A DNA stretch of 64,000 nt. Source: Phyto melanocephala (lineage: Eukaryota > Arthropoda > Insecta > Diptera > Rhinophoridae). Positions 11,816 to 22,665 of this stretch are shown here, piece by piece; the first letter of the stretch is position 1; each line of letters opens with the position of its first letter. The stretch is taken from assembly GCA_941918925.1 (NCBI GenBank), contig OW799237.1:72737126-72801125 (forward strand). The letters run 5' to 3'. The translations under genes were made by a program, and so were the position numbers. The notes under the pieces are model-generated. The model had not been told where the DNA came from, did no database searches, and saw nothing but the letters and a program-made list of their open reading frames with translations.

Positions 11816-12732
11816 TTAATACATTGCAAATTCTTAGATGAGTTTATTTAAATTAAATAATTTTTTTTATATTCTAAGTCCTGTTGGCGAAGTATTACAT
11901 AACTCAATTTGCCAGGGTATCCCACGAAGGTTCATACATAACATACATAACAAGTTAGAGCTGAACACTTATATTTCAATTATTTATTCAAAGTCTTGCA
12001 TGTAGTTAAATGAGACTCCGGGTAATTGTAACTTGGTACAGCTAACCCACGCCACATAATTGAATGCGAGAGTGAGACCAAAACTTTCGAAGCGAGGTGA
12101 AAAAGACGGTCTGATTGTGCTTTTTCGACAACGATAAATACAATGACAATGACGCGCAAGCTCTTGACCCCACCAGAGCTGAATTACGACTGCACTTTTT
12201 TTTTTTCGTTACTTATTTTCACACTCAAATTTAATTCATACTTTGGACAAAGTGAATTCATTCAAAAACCTTTAGTTTATGTTGAATGATACAGATCATG
12301 TAAAGGCATCTTTAGACCCTTAAACATAACCTTAAATAATATAAATTAAGTTTGAGTTTAATTATGTTGAAAATTATAAAAAAAAGGTAAGAATTTACAT
12401 TGTCTTTAACTCAATATAATATTTATCGTAATTACTTACTTGATCTTTGATTCTTAATGAAGTATAATTGCAGTCTTTCTTTAAATGTATTTTCATTAAC
12501 GTAGTATTCCACACGGACTCTGCAAATATATAAAAGGAAAACAGATATTTAATGATAAAGTTTAAAATGTCCTGTGTTATGTGTTTTTATTATTATTGAC
12601 CAAAGAAAAAAAATTAGAATTCAACAATAAAATGAGAGTATTTAACGATACTGCCGTCGATTTATTCATGCTCGTGCTTGTTCGGTTGACTTTTGCAAAC
12701 GCAATTTTTCTTTAGCATTTACATTTTCTACA
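11816..12732. other. non-coding stretch
   Basis: No gene recognised. 12,040-12,180 is less AT-rich (GAATGCGAGAGTGAGACC, CTCTTGACCCCACCAGAGCT) but shows no frame or family that I can identify. Confidence 0.5.
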
Positions 12733-13085
12733 TCTATATACTTACATATATAAAAATTGATCCCTTTTTCCCTTGTCACGGCATCACGCGTGAATGGCTG
12801 GACCGATTTCACTAACTCTTTTTTTGTTGTATTTGTTGTTATTAGGAGAAGGTTCTTATGTCGGTTTCGTGATTATAAAAATGAGTTATAATTTTTAGCT
12901 ACTTGCACTAGATCGATTGTTCTGAAACTATGCACACACATATTTAGCTGTCATGACTATATAACTTCGTGGTTATAAAAGTGGGCAGTGCCACGCCCAT
13001 AAGAAATAAGTAATCATTTTAGCTACTTGCACTAGAAAGATTTTTCTGAAACGTTTCACACATGTTAAGCTGTCATGACTATATA
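12733..13085 (+). mobile_element. Helitron-like fragment with shared monomers
   Basis: The left end, TCTATATACTTACATATATA, follows an A, as expected for a Helitron 5' end (TC, inserted between A and T). It continues with GTCACGGCATCACGCGTGAA TGGCTGGACCGATTT. It then carries two degenerate monomers: TAGCTACTTGCACTAGA, TGTCATGACTATATAA and GTGGGCAGTGCCACGCCCAT. The same monomers form the tandem arrays of the complete Helitrons at 38.1 and 45.7 kb. No 3' terminus of its own was found; a different repeat begins near 13.09 kb. Confidence 0.55.
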
Positions 13086-13089
13086 TGTA

Positions 13090-13594
13090 TAAAATGTGTT
13101 TTGAATATTTAAAACAAAGTAATTTTTTAACTTTTTATTTCTGGCATAACGTTTTCTATGCAATTTGAAATATAAATCTTTTTTATTTTTTTTGTAGTCC
13201 TTACCTATGGTGCCTAAGGAAATATAGATAGATAATTTTGGCATCAAAGGAAAGTGCTTGTCTATGAAAAAGTCAAAATCCAGAGTGGCATTCTAAATGT
13301 AGTTATAAAGGGTTTGTACCATTCAACCACACAATATGGGTATCAAATGAAAGATCTTCACCAGTAGAATATAGTAAATTAGAGAAGGTCAAAATCTCGA
13401 ATGGCGTCCTTAACAAAATGGTAGATAATTTTGTTCTCAACCTTATCAATATCGGCCTTAAATTTAAGGCTTGACTACTAGAAAAGATTGTAAAATAAGA
13501 AAGAAAAATGGTGTGATCAGTATACTTATGTACATGATGGTGAAGGGAATTATCCGATTCGGCAAGGCCGAGTATAGCATTCTTACTTGTTTTC
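13090..13594 (+). repeat. 3' portion of the 'TATACCC/CTTACTTGTT' dispersed repeat
   Basis: Contains GGGTATCAAATGAAAGATCT and AGAAGGTCAAAATCTCGAAT. It ends with the typical CGATTCGGCAAGGCCGAGTA TAGCATTCTTACTTGTT terminus, whose TTCGGC..GCCGAG core is a hairpin. The 5' start of the family is absent; Helitron-like sequence stands in its place. Confidence 0.6.
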
Positions 13595-13868
13595 TTATGC
13601 TAGTTTTTTGAATACACTTACTCTATCAACAATGGTGCCATACATTCATTTAAGTTTCATACATTCGCATACAAACGAAAATGTTTTTGTTGTTTTGGAT
13701 AGTGTTATCGTTATTTATTATGGGCCCTTTTTTGTCTGTTGGTCTTTGCATACTCAATTTTGTTTGAAAATTAATTCAGGAATATACAAAATAAAAATAT
13801 ATATAATTGCGGTAAGGATATTAAAGCTCCAACTAAAAGTTTTTTTTACAATTAATTATTTATAACTA

Positions 13869-14185
13869 CAGTCGTGTCTGGATATAGTGAACTAATTTTT
13901 GCAAGGCCGGTTCATAGTATCCAGGTTGTTTTCTATATCAAGGTTGAAATTTTTGTTCAAAAACTCGTTTTATTTCCTAAAAATACATATGTACATGTAA
14001 ATGCAATAGCTGATTAGAAACAATTTGTACAAAAAAGGAAATATATGTACATATGTATTTAAGTTTAATAAAAGAACTGTTTTCACTATTTACTCCATGC
14101 AAAAATTTTGGTGTTCACTATATGGAGGTGTTCACTATATCGGGTGTTCACTATATCGGGAGTTCACTATATCCAGACACGACTG
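13869..14185. mobile_element. pogo/Tigger-type MITE with perfect inverted repeats
   Basis: A 317-bp element with 25-bp perfect terminal inverted repeats starting CAGTCGTGTCTGGATATAGT (13,869) and mirrored to 14,185. The left flank is TA; the right flank is TC, so one side of the target duplication appears mutated. The right end repeats GTTCACTATATCGGG three times in tandem. The 'CAGT..CTGGATATAGTGAAC' style of end is typical of pogo/Tigger elements. No coding capacity. Confidence 0.75.
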
Positions 14186-14329
14186 TCATTGTTTGGTTCG
14201 TTATAAAAACTAGTATGCTATTGTAAATTTTTTTAAGTAAATTAAATAGACTGTGAAACCCAAATATAAGAAAAAAAAAAAAATAATAAAACAAAAAAAT
14301 TCTTCTTAAAGGGAATTTAAATTTTTTCC

Positions 14330-14798
14330 TTACTATCATATCGCACTAATATAATGTTTGTATGTTTCGATGTTCGGATGCGTTTTACACAATCACGCAA
14401 AAACTAATCGAAACTAAATCAAACTTGGCACACAGATAGACAACAGCCTAGATTTGCATACAGGCTACCTTTATCACGACAATCAAGCAAATTCGCATAA
14501 ATATGCAATAAATATTTTTTTTGTAAACCCTTTCGAGTGTTTAAAATTTGCACGTTCTGGCGCAAAAAATTAAATCATCCAACGTCGTCTATAGAAGTAT
14601 TTTGTCTTAAATATTTTTATTAAACTCTATCACACTAATATCATAAATATGAATGTTTGAATGTTGTTTTGATATTTTTACTCAAACACGGAAAAAAATG
14701 TGCAGCTCGGATTCATATATAACAACCTAAATTATTACATTAAAAGTTACTTCCGTGCCGATAATTACGCAGACGAAGTCGTGGGCACAGGCTAGTCA
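14330..14798 (+). mobile_element. Helitron-related fragment with CTAG end
   Basis: Two copies of a CACTAATAT(A/C)ATAATG..TTTG(T)ATG start-like module lie at about 14,344 and 14,631. At the right is ACGCAGACGAAGTCGTGGGC ACAGGCTAG followed by T. The GACGAAGTCGNGGGCA..CTAG|T terminus is the known form of many insect Helitron 3' ends (short GC-rich hairpin plus CTAG). The insert is degenerate and without genes. Boundaries on the left are uncertain. Confidence 0.5.
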
Positions 14799-15031
14799 TA
14801 CATAAAAGAACTCTCTAAGAAAGAATTTTTATCAATTATAACACTTTTTTTGTTGCATAAAGGTTTGCTACTGTTGTTTACTAATTTGGGCGCGCTGATT
14901 TAAAACTACCCTCAGAGTTTTTGTAGCAGTTCTTGTTAGTGAGATACAGGTACCGTCTTAAATTAACATAAGTAGTCGATAGTTTATATCTATAGCGGTG
15001 TAACTTAACTAGTTCCTTTATAAATTTCAGT

Positions 15032-16112
15032 ATGTCTTCCTCAAGAAGGACGTGTTTAAATAATTCTGATTGTTTCTGTGTTATTTGTGGAAAATATATG
15101 TTCCAAAAATTTCGTTTAAATGTGTCGGACTTTGTGAAAAAGGCATTCTTGGAATAATTTGATTTTCCGTTGCCGTCAAACGCTAAACCTTGGATACCAA
15201 GTTTGGTATGTAAAGGTTAGGCTGGTGCAAAGTTACACTTACACCCTCACCCAGAGACCATTACGGTCCGTTGTGACGCCTTAATATAGAAATGAAGAGA
15301 AGAATAGAATAAGAATAGAAATAGTTAGAATAGAAGAGAAAGAGAAGCAGACCAGTCCAGTCTCTGGCGGGAATCGCACACGCAACCCCTAAATTAGCAG
15401 ACCAGCATACTACTGACTAGTCCACCGGGACACCCTTGGTACGTAAAACATGTGTTGATTCTTTGCGACTGCGGGCAAACAAAAAAAGACCCACTTTTAA
15501 GTACAAAGCTCCTATGATTTGCCGTGAACCATCCAACCATCATGACGACTGTTATTTCTGTGTAATGAAAATCATAGGAATAAACCATAAAAACTACTCT
15601 TAGTGGATATATCCAAACTTAAATATTGCCATAAGACCAGTCTGGAGTATTTGTGACACATCAACACCACAGCGCCCATGTACATCTTCGCAAAGTTCAG
15701 ACCAGTGCAGCGGACAAACCGAAAACGACGACAGTGGTAGCGACAGTGATTTTGATTGCTACTGTAGTCCCCGAATACTAAATCAAGATAATCTAAATGA
15801 CTGGATCGGGGACCTTGGACTTTCTAAAACGGCATCAGAAATTTTAGCTTCCCGATTTAAAGAAAGAAGTTTGTTTGGGTAGTGAGGAATTTTTTGGGCA
15901 ATAGGAAATGTGACGGCTACATTTAGCACGTTGAACAGTTGCTGATAAACTTCCAGCCGCTTGGATGCAATATGAGTATTAAGCTTCACTACCTTCACAG
16001 CCATCTAGACAATTTAACTGAAAATCTTGGTGACCTAAGCGAGGAACAAGGAGACCGCTTTCACCAGAATATTCGCACTATGGTGGAGAGGTATCAGGAG
16101 AATGACATATGA
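15032..16112 (+). pseudogene. arthropod repeat-associated ORF, split by a SINE
   Basis: Reading on plus from ATG 15,032 gives MSSSRRTCLNNSDCFCVICG and SNAKPWIPSLVCK; a SINE then interrupts. After it come VRKTCVDSLRLR, MICREPSNHHDDCYFCVM, NYS, a stop, WIYPNLN and later DLGLSKTASEILASRFKE with a stop. After a large internal deletion it resumes with VRNFLGNRKC, SIKLHYLHSHLDNLTENLGD, LSEEQGDRFHQNIR and a stop at 16,110. I recognise this as a family of long, often repeated ORFs in arthropod genomes with conserved Cys/His pairs (CVICG, CKTC, HHDDCYFC). I do not know an established name or function. The copy lacks the middle of the protein and carries stops, so it is dead. The first methionine follows TTTCAGT, which may be a splice acceptor. 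Confidence 0.7.
15215..15435 (-). mobile_element. tRNA-derived SINE with 12-bp target duplication
   Basis: On the minus strand the element starts GGGTGTCCCGGTGGACTAGT CAGTAG. GGACTAGTCAGTAG resembles the RNA polymerase III A box, and GTGCGATTCCC about 40 bases later resembles the B box, so the head derives from a tRNA. The body ends with CACAACGGACCGTAATGGTC .. CCAGCCTAACC. It is flanked by TTGGTATGTAAA (15,203-15,214) and TTGGTACGTAAA (15,436-15,447), a 12-bp duplication with one change. It sits inside the reading frame of the 15,032-16,112 pseudogene, which reads through when the insert and one duplicate are removed. Confidence 0.85.
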
Positions 16113-16206
16113 TGGCTGATTATTGTTGGAGCATCTAAAACAGTACTCATATAACATCTTGCTCTAGAAATTCCTAAAATAAGGAAATTTTATTCAGAAT
16201 AATACT

Positions 16207-16631
16207 ATAGACAGACGACAGCGTTAATTTGCATTTAAAGTCCTAATTCAAATTAACTTATGAATTATCTCCATTCCAATGTGTATTATAATCACGTAAA
16301 TGCACTAAATCATATTGAATTTAAACTGAATTAATCAATTTCAATATGGCAACACAGTCGATCCTTTAAAAAAATACCATATACCTACATCTGAATTATA
16401 ACCTCCATGAAAAGATACCATTAAACCTACGAATTTCCACAATTCCCTTTCTCTTATTTCAGAGTGTCCTTCTGCCATCCCAACTTGTAGCAACATGTTT
16501 AGATTTGTGATTGCTAGTGCATTTACAATTTTAACAATTTTTACTAAATGCAAAAACTGTCGTCTGTCACAGCAAAATTTTAATTTGCATTAGTGAGATT
16601 CTAATGCAAATTAACGCTGTCGCCTGTCTAT
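16207..16631. mobile_element. MITE with GACAG(A/G)CGACAGCG inverted repeats
   Basis: A 425-bp element. The left end ATAGACAGACGACAGCGTTA ATTTGCATT is mirrored at the right end with one change. TA at the tip of both ends (ctaTAGACAG / CTGTCTA) suggests a mariner-type target. The right part has a further inverted copy (CTGTCGTCTGTC at 16,556) and a hairpin AATTTGCATTA..TAATGCAAATT. No coding capacity. Superfamily uncertain. Confidence 0.65.
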
Positions 16632-17700
16632 GGTATAAATATATTTAATAAATTTTTTAAACTTAAACTATGTGCATTTACAATGAAAAATCCTGTCGCT
16701 ACAGAACTTCAAAACTAGAGCTGCTACATAAAAACGGCATACATTTTTGAAATCAGCGTGGAAAAACTATTCAGATTCATGTAAAAAATCTCATGCAACA
16801 GACATGCTGTTTTCCGTGTGATATTTTTTGTTTTGTGACATATGTACATGTGATTTGCTTATGTATTAATAGCAACTTCAAGCCTTTGAAACTCTTAAAC
16901 TACAAAACTGATTTAAATCTAATCTAGATTGTTCACATCTGCAAAAAAAAAATTAAACATATTTTTATTAAAATCGATGGTTAATGTAAATATTTTTTTA
17001 ATTTCGAGTTTTATTAAAGAAATAATCATGTAAATTTCTTCCTACGCACGGGCAATCAATCAAAGACGATTTATTTTCTTTTACATTTATCTGTTGATGA
17101 TTGTATTACACATTACATTATTGTACAATCCATACATATTTGTGTGTACAATTCTACGTCTCCCTTCTTATTAATTCAAATATATGTATGTATGTACATA
17201 GTAACTAAAGAATTGCTAGAATAATAAAGAGATATCAGCGGTAAGAATCCATGGAAGTAGATTTATAATAAAGTTGTTACCGTTAGCAACATATTTTGCA
17301 AAAAGTATTTTAATTGTTAAATGTTGCTTGCATTTCCTTTTACACACTTGTACAAATGTATGTATCGATAGACACAAATAGAAAGGCCCTAGCTCGTATT
17401 CTTTACGAAATTGAGCTTTTCAGTGTGTCCAATACATTTCGCACAAATACACCTCGACACAAAATTTTAATGCAACAGTATCAAAAACAACAACGGCTTG
17501 AAACAAACAACAAATTTGCATTATGATGAGACAATTTCTGTTATGTTTTTAGCATCTCCAGTAAAGTTACAATTTTGAAATGTTAATGAACTTAAATGCA
17601 ACAAAAAATTCAGGTGTAAATTAAATTTAAAAGCATTTTGTTGGAAAAAAATAATTTTCCATAAAAATCCCTCCATATTTTTTATCTTCTGTAACGTTTT
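16632..17700. other. AT-rich non-coding stretch
   Basis: No gene recognised. The frame 17,314-17,526 has no similarity known to me. Confidence 0.55.
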
Positions 17701-17704
17701 CGCT

Positions 17705-18060
17705 GCTTTTTATATACCCTTCATAAGATAATGTAAATGGGTATCTATATATGGGTTTGTCATTTTTTATTTCCACAATATTCATTTGAGATCCTATAAA
17801 GTACATATCTGTGGGTTTCATGGGCAAACACGTATGTCTTAAAATCAAATTTTTCAGGAGAGCTACAAAACCGTGTTAGTGCTGAACGATTTTTGAATAT
17901 ATGTATATAGAAGTTACGTTGTCATGCCATTAAAATAATCAGAATGGGTCCATTTTATTTGAGAAATTTTTAGAACCAAGTAAAGGCCGTCTAAAACCAA
18001 GCAATATGGCATTATTAACTCAACACCGTATAAAATCAACATACGCGGTTGCCCATTAAA
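17705..18060 (+). repeat. 5' portion of the TATACCC dispersed repeat, degenerate
   Basis: TTTTTATATACCCTTCATAA, then ATGGGTATCTATATATGGGT TTGTCATTT and CCTATAAAGTACATATCTG, parallel the start modules at 10,640 and 44,258. It degenerates before 18.1 kb and no end module is seen. Confidence 0.45.
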
Positions 18061-18812
18061 ACCACAGATATAGTATAAATCCTTATAGATAGAGACATTT
18101 ATTTAGGGATTCTTATATTATTTTCATATTCTTCTTATATATAGAAAATAATTTTATGCGGTAACATATTACCAGTTGAGATATAAGCGAAAGGACACGA
18201 TTACCGACAAAGATATAGGCGAAAAAAATAATAATAAAAGAATTTAAATTAAAAGTGAAAATAATTGATTTCCTTAATAAATTTTGGTCACAGTTGCACC
18301 ATATAATTGTTTTATGATTATCACATGATAAAACAAATTGTTTGAACGATATAGCCCAATCAATCTAGCGCGCTTACTTGTTTATTTTGATGTTTCCTAT
18401 ATGACGAGTTCTGGTATTTTGATGATGTATTTGAAAGGTGTGTTGTTGGTTTTGTTTATATGTGTTATCGAAGATGTACAATTCATTATTTTTTTGATAG
18501 CTAATGAATATTTCGAAATTGAGTAGAATTTTATACTTATATCGGTAAGAAATATGGGGTTGTAGTGTTTCAGTCATAATTTGTTACTAATTGAAGTCGA
18601 TCAGGATTGAAGTCAGCACAGCAATCCCCAATAATATTTTCTTAATTAATTAATTTTATAATACATTTTTATATCATTGTTAGTCCAAATTAATAGTTTA
18701 TTATTGTTATTGTAATTTCTTCAATATTCCTTCTTGTGTCATGTTGGTTTATGCAACCTTCTAGTAATACTTAGAAGACCATTTTATTTGCCATATTTGT
18801 ATTTTGTGTGAG
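18061..18812. other. AT-rich non-coding stretch
   Basis: Nothing recognised. Confidence 0.55.
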
Positions 18813-19866
18813 AATTTATTTATTTTATTTATTTACTTAATTTAATCAACATAATAAAGTTTACAGTTGAGCTGTATTCTTTTTTTTTAAGAAAACAATA
18901 ATTACATAAACAAAGAAAGACAGAAACAGCATTAGATGTAAGCATTTGAGTTGACAAACTTCATCAGATTTCCTCTAGTTACAGCAACACTATCAGCAAA
19001 GTCGATATGTACATATAACTTATTTACCTCAGCACAAATTCTTCTAAATGGATCAAAGTTAATGTAGTTTGACCTATGAAATTTTATATATAACGGTTAA
19101 TAAGATCTAAAGGAGCTACTACACGGCATGTTTTTTACATCTGACTTGTCAAATTCTCCACTGCTTATACAAACATGTCGTGTGTTACCTTTAAAACATT
19201 ACTTCTGTAAAAAAACATGTGTTGAGAGAGACATCTGACAAAATTTTAATTAGAGTGCGCTCTATTTTATTCTTGGGAGCGCAATGAGTAATAAACGACT
19301 TCGATATGATGATAAGTTGGTATTACGATTCCAACGTAAGTTACGAAGGAAGAACAGCAAAAATTGTTATTGGACTGATTCAAGTTTTTGAACACACACA
19401 TCATATTGGGGATCCCAATTTACTGATCCCTATACCGGTAAAGGTCTTACCAATGACGAGAATAAATTTTTTTTTTAATTATTTAGCCCAACGCTTTATA
19501 AAACTTAACATCCTTTGAGCTTTATTTACTGTCATTATTACATGAGAGTTAAAATTAAGTTTTACGTCAAAGAGAATTCCCAAATCCAAAAACGTGTAAA
19601 CAACATTTAATTAAGAGCCATTTAGAGAGTAAACATTTTAAACCGATGAATATCTGCAGAAAGTCATAGATTTGCATTTTGTTAAATTCAATTCCATACG
19701 CTTTACCGAACACCAATTAAAGAAATTTTTCAAATCAGTTTGAAGGTCAAAACTGTTTTCATCATTTCTAATCCATGAAATGATATCCAAATATAGAATA
19801 CTAAACACATATGTTAGAACAGGTATCAAGGTACCAAAAACCCTTTGGTAGATTTTGGGCAAAATG
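18813..19866 (-). pseudogene. non-LTR retrotransposon (jockey/CR1-like) 3' end, 5'-truncated
   Basis: On minus, the C-terminal half of an ORF2 protein. A late reverse-transcriptase segment (DENSFDLQTDLKNFFNWCSV, RMELNLTKCKSMTFCR) is followed by KAQRMLSFIKRW. Next comes the usual post-RT block YDVCVQKLESVQ, a stop, QFLLFFLRNLRWNRNT and SYRSRLLLIALPRI. Finally a C-terminal block FDPFRRICAEVNKLYVHIDF ends at a stop at 18,932-18,934. The 3' end is a TAAATAAATAAAATAAAT tail (about 18,815-18,836), as in LINEs. A piece between LPRI and the last block is replaced by unrelated sequence at 19,110-19,258 with ACATGTTTTTTAC inverted words, perhaps a small insertion. The YADD box and everything upstream are missing. 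Several stops and frameshifts. Confidence 0.8.
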
Positions 19867-20165
19867 TGCGTAATATTATAGGCAAACAGGCAGACAATAA
19901 GATTTAAAAGAAGTGTTTTCTAGACCGCTTACGTTTCACAGCGTCATCAAAATTTAAAAAAAAAAATTTTATTTATTTCTTATTTTTTCGAGGTATTTCA
20001 TTTTAATACAAAAGTGCCAAATTGTATTGAAAATGTTTTTTTAAAGGATTTAGAACTTTTTTTTAACAAAACACAACAAATTCTATGGAATAACCAAAAA
20101 TTTTAGTTTTATTAGCCCACATATTTTATAGCAATTTTTATTTAAAAAAAATTTTTAATTTCTAA
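19867..20165. other. AT-rich stretch next to the LINE
   Basis: No gene. GATGACGCTGTGAAACG on the minus strand (about 19,925-19,945) is the only less AT-rich part. Confidence 0.5.
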
Positions 20166-20169
20166 TTTT

Positions 20170-20640
20170 ATATGGCCTCTGCGACTTGTCCTTATTAACA
20201 CCTACTTGGCGGTCATGTTTCTTCAATAGTGCGTCGAATGCTGGCTTCTAAATGGCCAATTGGCCGGACAGAGTAATCCAGAACTGTTAAATCACGAGGT
20301 CCATTTCATACGACAATTCGATGACTAATCTTTGGCTCAATAAAGTGATGGTTTCACGCGCTATATGTCATATTGCTCCGTCTTGTTGGAACCATTTCTT
20401 CTCCAAATTCAATGACATGAAGCATACAAAAAATCACGAGTTGCTGAGATATGCGTTGGTTTGATAAGTTGAAGTTCATTGTTACACTCAAGTCTACTGA
20501 CTTCTTTAGTGCTAACGACACAGGTTTGATTTGGGTAAAAATTATCCAATAGAGTTAATATGGCCATGTGGGCACCGTAAACTTGAAGTGCTCTTTGGCG
20601 AATAGAGCGCGAATTCTGGAAATAAAATACCAAGATTTCT
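20170..20640 (-). pseudogene. mariner-family transposase, degenerate
   Basis: The minus strand reads FQNSRSIRQRALQVYGAH (N-terminal helix-turn-helix region). After a large internal deletion comes KKWFQQDGAI, a stop, HIARETITLL, matching the second catalytic aspartate motif WFQQDGATCHTARETI. The tail HLEASIRRTIEET follows in another frame. The first catalytic block is missing. It is one of several copies here with the FQQDGATCHTA signature, possibly of one family with 31,237-31,866 and 49,659-50,117. Dead. Confidence 0.8.
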
Positions 20641-22005
20641 AAAAGTCGTCCCGGTGTTAGTTTTTACATGGTGATATGCTAAAGTTTATTGAAAAAGAAA
20701 AAAGTCGAACAAACTTTATTATTGCCTTAGCTAGTTTTATAGTACACCCCTTAGTCCCATATAAAAACATCTTGTTTCGAAGAGAATCTTCGATTTAAGT
20801 TTAAAATATTACGGAAATACAAAATACTTTAATAAGATTAAAATCTCTTTTTAAAGATAGAAATGAAAAAGGTTGTTTTAAATAAATTTCTCGTAAAAGT
20901 ATCTTTTTGTGTTAAAAGTGCTGAAAAAATACAATAATATTTTCCCCACCACTAATGTACAGTATAATTACAAATACAAAAGGCACTGGTATTACATAAA
21001 ATAACTGTGATGAGTGTATGTTTACTACAGCTTTTTATGATTTCATCTGATTTCCTCTTTTCCCTTCTGTGCTCAGACACATTCACATAATTTCTGTTTG
21101 CGGATGACATGTGTATTTCAAATATATTTGCATTTGCTTAAACGTGTGTAACAAATGTGTTTGGTGCTGAACAATGTAAAGTATTTATACGGAAGCTAGT
21201 TTTATTATCATTTATATCATTGGTATATCTGCAATTCAGGGTATTATAACTTCTTGTATTGTTAGTTACTTATTTAATATATTTTAACCGTAAACCATTC
21301 AATTGAACGAGTATATTGACGTTCACAAAGATGCATTCAAAGTTACAGACAAATATTAACGTACATGCGTATATCTATAAACATTAGACTATACCACGAA
21401 AGAAAGTTCGCCGTACACATTAATAAATATAATATTAGTTTTTGTTTATGTGCCTTAATATTCAATTTATGATATTCTCGCAATTAAAGCCTTTATTGAG
21501 CTCAATTTACCATACTTCAAATTACTTATAAATTGAGCAATATGTACTTTATTGTTTCACTTATTGTCCAAAACTCTAAATACAACTCTTGAGAAGTATG
21601 TTCAGTGAAAAGAAAATACTATAGGGTGGCGTCCCTAATGTCAAACAAATAAATAAATAAAACAAAAAGTAAAAAAAGGGCAGGCGAAGTTTATAGAGGG
21701 TTTAATAAAATGTTTAAATAAATTAAAATATATATATAATAGCAAATAGCTTTTGTTAACAGGAACAAAACTAAACTAAAGAGAAAGAGGTTGGCATGGA
21801 CTGAGGCCAGTGAAATGTTAATGGAGTAAAATAAATTGAGTATGTGTGAAAACTTATTTTAATTGCTCAATCAGCGTTAAATTGAAACAATTTAAAACAT
21901 TTGTCTGAACAGGGTATTTGTTTATTTATTTGTCCTTTGACTCATTAAGAATAAAAACTGGAGACAAAAAATATAACTTTTATGAAAATATACGTGGGCT
22001 GACTT
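20641..22005. other. non-coding stretch
   Basis: No gene recognised. The segment next to 22,006 should include the 3' untranslated end and terminal repeat of the minus-strand mariner, but I could not delimit them. Confidence 0.5.
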
Positions 22006-22261
22006 TTATATTTCCATGAAGATCAAATATGTGAACCAATTTTTTAACCCTTTTTTCTATTCCGATTGCGATAATTCCAAAACATGAATTTTGAATGCAT
22101 TAACCGCTTCATTATTCGAAAAACGTTGATTTTGCAATTCATTTTTTATGTTGGGGAATAAAAAGAAGGCATTGAGTGCCAAGTCAGGATTATACAGTGC
22201 ATGACTCATTAAATCAAAATTTTTAATTTCTCAAAAAGTCCCTTGTCTAAGCCGATGTGTT
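22006..22261 (-). pseudogene. mariner transposase, C-terminal half (split by BEL)
   Basis: The minus strand reads FDLMSHALYNPDLALNAFFL, FPNIKNELQNQRFSNNEAV and KIHVLELSQSE, a stop, KKGLKNWF, the end of a mariner transposase around the third catalytic acid (PYSPDLAP-DFFLFP in the family). It joins directly to the N-terminal part at 28,831 onward once the BEL element is removed. Across the join, HKTSSNTSA and TRDFLRN continue in one frame into this block, with two stops and one frameshift. It was therefore already decaying, or has decayed since, as a normal mariner copy. Confidence 0.85.
22257..22261. other. target-site duplication GTGTT (left)
   Basis: GTGTT immediately before the TG of the BEL 5' LTR; its twin is at 28,831-28,835, immediately after the CA of the 3' LTR. 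Five base pairs is usual for BEL/Pao integrases. Confidence 0.85.
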
Positions 22262-22646
22262 TGTTGCGGATCAGATCGATGAGTGAAATTATATTTTTTA
22301 TGTTTGTTTTTTGTTTAAATACTGAATTGTTTATTTTATTAATTTTAAAGAAATGTGTTGTACCATTAGTTTATTTTCCTTATATTTTACCCTTTTTGTA
22401 CTTATTTTTTGCAACACTGCAATTATACTTTTTGTGTCATCCTTGATTAACAAGGCAGTCATCTTGTAACACACCGAGACGTAGGTTTTGTTTTCTAAAA
22501 GTAAGAGTCAGTTTTCTACAACGCAAAAGAACAAGTAACCTTAATACTGTACTTTAATAACATAATAAATAATAAATGAATTAATTATAACACCATCTAA
22601 TTCAACCAGTGCGTTTAATTACAGTCCACTTATAAATCGCTAAACA
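22262..22646 (+). repeat. 5' LTR of BEL copy 1
   Basis: TGTTGCGGATCAGATCGATG to ATAAATCGCTAAACA, bounded by TG..CA, with the target duplication GTGTT to the left and the primer binding site five bases to the right. The last 158 bp recur unchanged at 28,673-28,830. The left boundary is set by the target duplication, not by the shorter shared stretch. Confidence 0.85.
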
Positions 22647-22650
22647 TTTT

Positions 22651-22665
22651 TGGTCCATCCGAACC
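22651..22665 (+). promoter_or_regulatory. primer binding site of BEL copy 1
   Basis: TGGTCCATCCGAACC, four bases after the LTR end. It begins TGG, complementary to a tRNA 3' CCA. The specific tRNA was not determined. Confidence 0.6.

Noticed and set aside
15370..15435. A functional tRNA gene on the minus strand
   Set aside because: A- and B-box-like words are present, but no cloverleaf with paired acceptor stem could be drawn, and target duplications show a SINE.
22489..22646. 158-bp shared stretch taken as the whole BEL LTR (TGTTTTC..AACA)
   Set aside because: Its flanks GGTTT and GTGTT do not match. Starting at 22,262 gives a perfect GTGTT duplication and a seamless mariner join.
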